A stretch of DNA of 64,000 bases from Arachnopeziza araneosa (lineage: Eukaryota; Ascomycota; Leotiomycetes; Helotiales; Arachnopezizaceae), in the NCBI GenBank assembly GCA_003988855.1, contig QYAI01000024.1, positions 186,001 through 250,000 of the forward strand, written 5' to 3'. Numbering within the stretch: position 1 is the first letter of the stretch; every line of letters begins with the position of its first letter. The notes under the pieces were generated by a model that was not told the DNA's origin, made no database searches, and saw only the letters and a list, made by a program, of their open reading frames with translations. The position numbers and the translations under genes are program-made. Shown piece after piece: positions 56,679-64,000 of this stretch.

Positions 56679-57156
56679 TACCCTGAGACGCAATAAATTG
56701 CATTTTTGAAGCGCTTTGAGCTTTTCATAACCGAGACACGATCTGATTGCGGATGAATTTCCCCGGCGTGTGGTTCTATAATCCTATGAACTATACATCC
56801 AGATGCCAACCTGTCAGGAAAATTCTTGGAATTGATGTTAGTAGCAACCATTATTGGACGCAGTTGACCGTGCATTTTCTTCTTCTTAATCACAGTCCGA
56901 GGGCCTTCTACTCGACCTATGAGTACGCATTGTTCTCTGCAGGAGGTGAGACGAAACATGTCTAATGAAATGTGATAGGGACTTTGGATCTCGCGCATGA
57001 TCACGTGCCTAAATTCGGGACCCACTTTACGTTGCTATTGACTACCGCCCTCGCGTAAACATCGAGCTTGAGCCTTCGACCTTAACAGAAACTCCTTTTC
57101 TTACTTGAGCATCCTTTGTACAGTCATCTCCAGATTGACTGGAGAGCTACTCAGAC
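56679..57156. other. Intergenic
   Basis: 480 bp between two plus-strand genes; a TCACGTG site occurs near 57001. Nothing else seen. Confidence 0.4.
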
Positions 57157-59812
57157 ATGGCTTCTCAACATCCTTTGCCGGATACTTTTCAACACCGGCG
57201 CTTCAAATCATCCGTATTGCCCAATTTCCCTTTCATTCACAAGCGGACGCCTTCCGAAGGGACTGCACTTCCGCACAGTACGCACACAGAATTCATAGCT
57301 CATCCCAACTTCGAATCTAACCTTTACCTACCAATGGATCATCCACATTATAGAGCACTTGGGGAACTACACCAGAACGTTCAAAATGCACCTCCATCCC
57401 CGCGAAAAGAATCGAAGGAGGGACAGCGGCCAGGGACGTCTGAGGTTGGATCAAAATCATTACACAAGAAGACATTGAGCACGATTTCTCTAAAGTCCCT
57501 GTCGAGGAAAGATGGGGATAAGGTGTCGAAAGGCAGAGAGCCAAAGACCAATAAGCCCAAAAAGTCAAAGTCCTCGACCAATCTTGCCAGTCTACTTTCC
57601 CGACCGAAGTCTTCGAAGAGTTTGCGAAAGGATGCATCAGACCAAGAGCACAAAGATAAAGAGAACAAAACACCAGATGCCTCGCCATCAGAGACAACAC
57701 GGCCGCCAATATATGCACAGTTCTCCAGCGAATATTTTACCAAACAACCATTAGGAGGGAAATTCTTAGAAGATGAGATTGATCTCTATACGCCTAAAGA
57801 CTACTCTCCTGGGAAACAGAGGAACTTTTATGACGGTCCAGGAACTCAACCTACATTGTCCAAACGCGAAGAGCCGCAACCCCGCCCTAAAAGTACATAT
57901 CTACCTAGCAGCTTTAGCGTACAGGATATCAGTCGGCGTGTCAGTGGTGAAGCAAGACGTAGTGCAGAACTGATCCGAAGAGTATCACTAAAGATGCCAG
58001 GCGTCGATGGAAAGGCATCAGGAACTTCGACTAAGCCCGAAAAAGTAAACAGCACCAAGCCTGAGAAGGCTATCGGTAATAGAGGACAGCGAGTTTTGGC
58101 TGCTGTTTCGAGCTCGTTCATAAAAGCACCTAGGCCCGTAGATGGGGATGGGCCAAAGGTGCTTGATGATAAGGATGTCGACAGGGAATTCGAAGCCATG
58201 TTGGATAGACGTAACATCCCAGAGCACCAACGAGGGAAGATGCGGAGCTTGGCCATGTCTATGAAGAAGGACTTCATCAAACAAGACTGGGCGGAGATCG
58301 AGGCTTCCAAAAACAGCAGACCCGGAACCGATAGTAGCAATTCAAGTGCTGATGCTACCAGCGGTACGAATGAGTTGCCTGAGCCGAAGACGAAGAGAGC
58401 ACGAAGTCGAACATTTACACTGTCCAGAGCTAGCAATAAGGAGCCTACTACACCTACGAAGAAGTCGAAGCCAGAAGGTACATTTGGAAAGCATTCCCGA
58501 ACGAAATCGAGTGAAAGTATAAATGCAGGAACAAAATCTTTGACTGCTTCTAGTGCGGCAGTCGCACAGACATTAATTGCTAAAGCAAAAGGCCAATGCC
58601 CCGACGACTTTGTTTCGTACTTGAGAAAGGTGCAGAAGCCCGAGTTAGTCGAGGTAGGAAGATTGCACAAACTAAGGCTCCTGCTTCGAAACGAGACGGT
58701 GGCATGGACAGACGATTTCATTGGGCAGGGAGGTATGGAAGAGATTGTTGGCTTACTACACCGTATTATGCAGGTCGAGTGGAGGTTTGTATGAGCTTGA
58801 CCACTGCCGGAAGATGCTAACACATATCAGAGAGGAACACGAAGATGCCCTGCTACATGAAGTTCTTCTTTGTCTGAAAGCTCTCGCAACGACAGCTCTT
58901 GCTCTTGAACATCTCGACAATATGCAGAAGACATTGTTTCCCGCCTTGCTGTACATGATATTTGACGAAGAGAAGAAAGGCCCTAGCGAATTCACTACTC
59001 GTAATATCGTCACGTCTCTCCTGTTTACATATCTAAAATCGGCACCACTGTCCGAACGTACTTACCGAGCTAAGATCCTTTTGTCTTATCTTCGAGACCC
59101 AGAACCAACAGAGTCTGAGCGGCCTGTGGAGTTTGTTCTTCATATGAGACGTTCTCGTCCATTTCAAGTCTGGAACAAAGAGGTTGTCAATGTAACCAAA
59201 GAAGTGTTCTGGATTTTCCTTCACAACTTGAATGTCATTGCTCTCCCAGGAACAAGAGCTGCAGAGGAATATGAGGCGCAAGAGAGTAGCAATTCTGTGG
59301 CGTCATCCTCCGTGTCTGGAGCGAGCTTCGATAACATGAATCCATTCCATCTTTATATGATGAAGCACTTCCCTAAGGAACGACCACCAGTTGCAGCAGC
59401 ACCATATGTTGGAGGAGTTGAATGGGATGCAACCAATTACCTTGCATCTCATCTCGACATTGTTAACGGTATCATTGCTTGTTTACCTACTCAAGAAGAG
59501 CGAAATACGCTTCGAGAGCAAATGCTGGTTTCAGGTTGGGAGAAGTGCATGGGTAGCACCCTTCGTTTGTGCAAGGAGAAGTTCTACGGCAGTGTACATG
59601 CAGGATTGAGATGCTGGGTTGCAGCTGCTGTTGAAGATGGCTGGGATAGCCGCGACGTACGTTGTGGTCCATCGGTAGAGAAACGAAGCCCCCTGAAAAA
59701 ATCCCCGAAGAAGACCGGACCTATTGAAGAAGCGCCAAAAATCGAGATGAAATTGGATTTTTTGGGTAACGGCAATGTGGATAAAAAAGTGGTTCATGAT
59801 GCATGGTTGTAA
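57157..59812 (+). CDS. Rho GTPase-binding / formin homology 3 (GBD/FH3) domain protein
   Basis: Two exons, 57157-58784 and 58831-59812, 46-nt intron; 869 aa. The first ~340 residues are basic, Ser/Lys-rich and disordered (KKTLSTISLKSLSRKDGDK). The GBD starts about residue 340 with DVDREFEAMLDRRNIPEHQR and RSLAMSMKKDFIKQDW, is interrupted by a disordered insert, and resumes with CPDDFVSYLRKVQKPELVEV and LRNETVAWTDDFIGQGGMEE, leading into FH3-like armadillo helices (EEHEDALLHEVLLCLKALA, TLFPALLYMIFDEEKKGPSE). There is no FH1 or FH2 domain, so it cannot nucleate actin. A Rho-family effector or scaffold for polarity or septation is likely (inference from domains). Confidence 0.88.
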
Positions 59813-60208
59813 ATTCTAATATTCTTCTTTTGTTTAGGGTAAGCGTCAGATTGCATGTCAGACAGTACGCGGAGTTTTTCTTTTCGTCCCAAGGCATTGC
59901 GAAGCGTTGCGTAGTTGAGGAGTTGTCTTTGTTTTGTTGTCTAATGGATGATGATGGATGATTGATGATCATGTGATGATGCAGACAGAGCATGCATAAT
60001 AAAATATCATGAATAGGTGCATGTTACTCCTCCTTCATAGGCCTTTGGAGATGAATCTCCGTATCTGTATGTGACCTTATCTACATGCATTTCTATTCAA
60101 TTGTCATGTTTACTACAAACGACTGAGCGAAGCACTATCAACCTTCATATATATTCAAGATAGGTATTTAAATTACAGTATACCTTCAAGATCGTAAATT
60201 ACAAAATA
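59813..60208. other. Convergent intergenic
   Basis: 3' flanks of two converging genes, including a short ATGATGG-type repetition near 59943-59970. No gene. Confidence 0.4.
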
Positions 60209-62091
60209 TCAAGTAGGAACAGTGGTTCCAGCACTACTCTCAATATCTCTCTGCTCTTGAGCTTGCTTATCCGCCTCCACTCTCCTCATCTTCACATTAT
60301 GATGTCGACCAAACCACCCTAGCGCCAAGGGCAGCGGGATAACGACCAGCGCAATCAACGTCTGGAAAACCAATGCTTTGTACATATTTCCAGGCGGTCT
60401 TGTAGTATGATCATCTGCCGAGCCATCATTCGGTCCGCTTGCTCGGAGTGCATCAGAAATCAGAATAAAGATTCCTCCAAGGAGTTGACCTCCTGTCCAA
60501 CAAATTGTACTGGTAACTTCTGGAGATACAGGATGCGTGATCTCAATCAGATATTCAAGGACTACAGGGACCAAACTGAAAGATGCGGCGCCCAAGATCG
60601 AAAGAATAGCGAAAGGAGCCGCTAGAGTCCGGGTTTGAGGTGCCCATGTGAATGCTAGATAGCTCAAACCAACGATAGGGACCAGAAGCTTGATGGCAAG
60701 TAGAAATGTCTTTGTGCGGTCGATGATTGGAGACGTAATTGCAGCAGTCACGAGCCCAACCGCGATCAGAAGAGCTCCAGCAATTCCAGCATTGTCCTCA
60801 GTGAAGGAGTATGGCTGGAGAATCTGATTGATGAGAGATGATATGCTGTTAAATAATCCGACGTAAAACGTGAATGGAAACAAGATCATGTAAAATTCTG
60901 GGGAGGTGAATAGGAACTTAAGCGAAGGTAGAAGGGGTTGCTTAGCCATCGTTCCAGATGCTGAGGCAGGAGTCGGAGGCGCGGCAGGAATGAAGAAAGA
61001 GGGTATCGTTGCAATAGAGGACTTTGATCATTAGAAATCTATTCGAGACGAGATTGGGGAAGAACTTACAATAATAGCAATATAAAGTACCATGTTTGGA
61101 ATATCTGACGCTTTCCCGGCCCAGAAAGGATCAATTAATTGTGCCAAAGCACCTCCGAATGGATTTGCCAAACTCATCACGGCCGTAGCTGCTACTCTTC
61201 CGGTATTTGTAAACCATAAATCCGAGTATCTCGTGGGGGCAGATAATACGAATGGCTGTGCCAATCCCGTCAGGATTTGGCCAAACATAACACCACCAAA
61301 GTTACCGTGTTTGCCTGATCGCGTGGCACCGTATCGGATCCAATTGCCCGCCAGAAGAAGAACCGATGCGGTTATAATCGACGGCTTTGGCCCACCATGA
61401 TGGAGCGTGTGGATGGTTACGGGAGAGGCAACCACGAAGGCAAAGAGGAAAGCGGTGCTCAACCAATTGATAGCTGAAGGACTGACATTATAATATTGCG
61501 AAGAGGTTGTAGAATTGGCCGACCAAGAGAGCCACTTGAACCTGTTAGCTCTAAACTCGTCAGACGTCAGGGGTTTCAACCTACATCCCAGCTGACAATG
61601 ATGTTCAGCAGGACCAGTTGGAAAAGTCCAAACCACCGCCTCTTGTAAACCCTAAACTCTTGCACATTCGAGTTCCCACTTCCGCGCTCGACAGTGCTGG
61701 CCAGAGGGTCAGCTCCTTCTGGACCTAGCAAGATATCATCGCTGCGCACTTCGGGTAAGTTGTCAACATCTCCTCCACCATCTTGGCTATCGCCACTGCC
61801 ATTTGTTTCTGTGACTTGAAGCCCCCTTTTGTCGGTGCTGTCGGTGCTTCCCAATCGTTGGCTGTGTCCGCTGCCAGAACTCGCGCCGGCACGCGACTTC
61901 AACCCGCGCATCTGCAATGGCTTCATACCTGTCCAACCGGGCAAGACCTCGACGTCCTTCTCATCGATACGCTTCACGGCCGCGTCCTTGTCGCTACGGG
62001 TTGTATGCGGACGGAGTGTTGTCGCTGGCGCATGCTGGTTATTTGATGTTTGGGCGGTGCTTGATTCTCCCTTCCTCGGCTTTCCCCACAT
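60209..62091 (-). CDS. MFS transporter of the FLVCR/DIRC2 type
   Basis: Three exons on the minus strand: 62091-61585, 61534-61070, 61021-60209; introns 50 and 48 nt; 594 aa. The 150-residue cytosolic N-terminus is disordered. Then come about twelve membrane segments, starting RRWFGLFQLVLLNIIVSWD joined to WLSWSANSTTSSQYYNVS, and continuing INWLSTAFLFAFVVASPVTI, GGVMFGQILTGLAQPFVLS, RVAATAVMSLANPFGGALAQ, FPFTFYVGLFNSISSLINQI and others. The NWLSTAF and SLANPFGGAL-type motifs place it in the FLVCR-like branch, whose animal members move haem, choline or ethanolamine. The fungal substrate is unknown. The N-terminal exon is visibly richer in GC and Gly/Ser codons than the transporter part. Confidence 0.88.
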
Positions 62092-62733
62092 CGCTGCAAA
62101 TTGCGCTTGTAAGCGCTAGATTTTCCTTCCAACCAGCGTCTGCGTCTGGGGACCAGCTTGTTCCGACCCGTGAAAAGGCAATCTTGGCTTGGCTTCTTTC
62201 TCACGCTTTGCAGCTGCAACGAAATGGGAATCGCTCCAACTTGATTTATATATGGCTATGTTGGGGAAATGGTAGCGAGGAGGAAACTTCCACCTCCCGA
62301 TAAGGTCGTGCATCTAGGGCCTGCACAGTGGACAGAGACAGTGGACAGCGTTTTAGCTACTTACTACCCTAATCGGGACACCGCAACAAAGATTTCGGTT
62401 CCACACTGACTTGGTTCAGCGACGATTTGCGCTTCTGGGGGACCGGGTTCAATCATCGTTGCAATTCCCTTGTGATCTTCCGAGGAACCGAGAGATCGCT
62501 TAAAGTGCTGTTATCAGGCATCGGAACCGCGCATCAGGGAACACAATATCTGTGGGTAGTGTCTATGGTTTTTCTTATACTACATGCAGTATCACTCATA
62601 AGGAGATGCAATGCAACGCGGTAGTACCAAAAAAGTTCTCAACTTTGTACAAGCGACCCTCTCTTCTCTCTCTCTCCCTTCACATCATCTATCGTCTATC
62701 GTCGTCGTCGTCGCCACCCTTTGACTTGACGAC
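62092..62733. other. Intergenic with CT and TCG microsatellites
   Basis: 640 bp between two minus-strand genes. A CT-rich tract (about 62650-62680) and a short (GTC/TCG)n run (about 62697-62712) occur just past the QCR6 stop codon. No gene. Confidence 0.5.
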
Positions 62734-63758
62734 CTACTTGAGTGCAGCCCAGAGCTTTGGTGCAGCGCAGGCACTTGCACAATGAGCAAGGTGGAAGACT
62801 ACTTTGTGTGAGCATCAGGGAAGATGAAAGGTTCCGAGAAAACATACATTCTTCAACACAGTCCTCGCCTGGGTGAGCCTTATCGTGCTTTCCCTCGGCC
62901 GCGCCATGAACACGCTCGACGCACTCATCGAAATGATGCTTTGCTGGAGAGCAAGCCTTAGATTCCTTGCATTCTGGGATATGTTAGAAGATGGTTCAGA
63001 ACCGCTGCTAATAGAAAACCCCGGAGAATGCCGATGTGTTTCTCGTTCTTTGCTACCAATGAAGCATTGATGATAATGCTCATTTACTGTATTTTCCCCA
63101 ATCGTATCAGATCGCCTAGAGAGAGAAAAGTCCTTCGATCGATCCAAAGCGTATCGGAGCTTCTATCCCAAGAGCGTAATATCTGTAGATTTGTCGAAAC
63201 CATTTGTGAGGGCTTGACATCTACTTGGAGGTAGAATTGCCATGAAGCTTCCTTTCATATCCAATTGCCCAAAAAAAGTTCGACTCACCCTCCTCAAATG
63301 TGTCCTTGGGATCAACCAGCTCTTCCTCTTCCTCTTCTTCGGGCTCGTCTTCCTTCTCCTCTTTCCCCTCGCTTTCTTCTTCAGGCTTATCATCTCCGGA
63401 TTCCTATAACACCATTGTTAGAGTCAGATGTCCTAAACTCTCTCTCCGTGATCCACCGACACAAATGGAAACGTCGAAGTGGCCGATGCCTATGGCAAAG
63501 CATTCGCTATATCCTCCTTAAGGGTCGTAAAAGCAGCTTGCACAACAGATACGAGCCGAGGCCATCCAATGCTCTATAATTGATAGGGTTTTCGCGAGAT
63601 CCTCCCAATTCCCAACTTCCAGGCATCGTCAAGCTAGATAAGAAATCAAAAATGCGTACCTGCTCTTCCTCTTCCTCCTTGGCAGGAGCTTCAGCCTGTG
63701 CCTCACTCCATGGCAAAGCAGCCTCAAGGATATCGCTCCAGCTATCAAAGATGCCCAT
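62734..63758 (-). CDS. QCR6: Cytochrome bc1 complex subunit 6 (acidic hinge protein)
   Basis: Acidic hinge subunit of respiratory complex III that helps cytochrome c docking on cytochrome c1. Four exons assembled by hand: 63758-63660, 63403-63289, 62973-62848, 62798-62734; 134 aa. Exon 1 is MGIFDSWSDILEAALPWSEA then an acidic run. Exon 2 is a long Glu/Asp stretch (ESGDDKPEEESEGKEEKEDE) ending in VDPKDTFEE. Exon 3 has the paired cysteines CKESKACSPAKHHFDECVER and HPGEDCVEE. Exon 4 gives FFHLAHCASACAAPKLWAAL and a final Lys. These Cys and His spacings are diagnostic for the UCR hinge family. Introns of 256 and 315 nt are far longer than others here; the third is 49 nt. Confidence 0.9.
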
Positions 63759-64000
63759 ATTGTTTGTCAATGTCAATTGACTCGTGAATCAATAGGAGCG
63801 GTGATGGATGGATTGTGAGAGTCTCGCGAGGTTCGGGAGAAAATCGAGCTTCTAATGCCAACCGCCTGACAAACCAGGCACAAGTCTGGAGTCCATCACG
63901 TGAATGAACTATTAGCATGAAAGAAAGGACTTTTGAAGTGCATTTGTCGTAATATCTAGACAAATTCTCAAACAGTCTTAATATGTCATAAAGTTCTAAT
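63759..64000. other. QCR6 promoter side / window edge
   Basis: Upstream flank of QCR6, with a CACGTG (63898-63905 region). No gene is identified before the window ends. Confidence 0.4.

Noticed and set aside
57846..58823. 325-codon frame on - opposite the GBD/FH3 gene
   Set aside because: Antisense shadow; the + strand product has clear domains.
62420..62480. Possible tRNA (GGTTCAATC-like T-loop)
   Set aside because: No matching acceptor stem or anticodon arm could be folded around it.

Overview
The window looks like nuclear DNA of a filamentous ascomycete (Pezizomycotina). Evidence: most genes carry short introns of about 45-70 nt with GT/AG ends and CTAAC/CTGAC-like branch sites. Gene spacing is 0.3-3 kb on both strands, and the repertoire is fungal (FMP27/Hobbit, Dsc E3 ligase, IRS4, DNL4, AIM6-like, ASE1, CSN5, QCR6). 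I lean to Leotiomycetes, but that is inference from the look of the proteins, not a search.

Layout. 0.4-13.6 kb is an ordinary block: mitochondrial glutamyl-tRNA synthetase (MSE1), CSN5, ASE1/MAP65, a GNAT acetyltransferase, the Dsc1/Tul1-type RING E3, a small HSBP1-like coiled-coil protein and an ERp38-type protein disulfide isomerase. 13.8-21.8 kb is an accessory, repeat-bearing stretch: two copies of a ~285-bp direct repeat, a 3.4-kb gene-poor pyrimidine-rich region, a small three-exon coiled-coil gene, an intact six-exon proline iminopeptidase, a decayed protein-coding fragment shared in inverted orientation with 8.5 kb, and an epoxide hydrolase whose two ends are out of frame. 22.5-31.3 kb is one intronless 2908-codon gene, FMP27. 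32.5-43.4 kb holds a GST, a CorA-type Mg transporter pseudogene that has lost its GMN motif, a secreted M28 metallopeptidase, IRS4 and an unnamed fungal protein. 43.4-46.4 kb is gene-empty with a hexanucleotide repeat and a 21-G run. 46.4-49.5 kb is DNA ligase IV. 50.4-51.2 kb is a degenerate tandem array just upstream of a C2H2 zinc-finger plus SET-domain gene. 53.5-63.8 kb holds an AIM6-like phosphodiesterase, a lysine-rich protein, a GBD/FH3 protein, an FLVCR-type MFS transporter and QCR6.

No operons or biosynthetic cluster are evident; most genes are unrelated housekeeping functions (translation, protein quality control, lipid transport, end joining, respiration). The parts most worth a second look are the two decaying genes, the dispersed decayed protein fragment, the RIP-like direct repeat, the tandem array beside the zinc-finger/SET gene, and the long pyrimidine-rich region. 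Exon coordinates come from reading splice signals and frame by hand; no alignment or RNA evidence was available.
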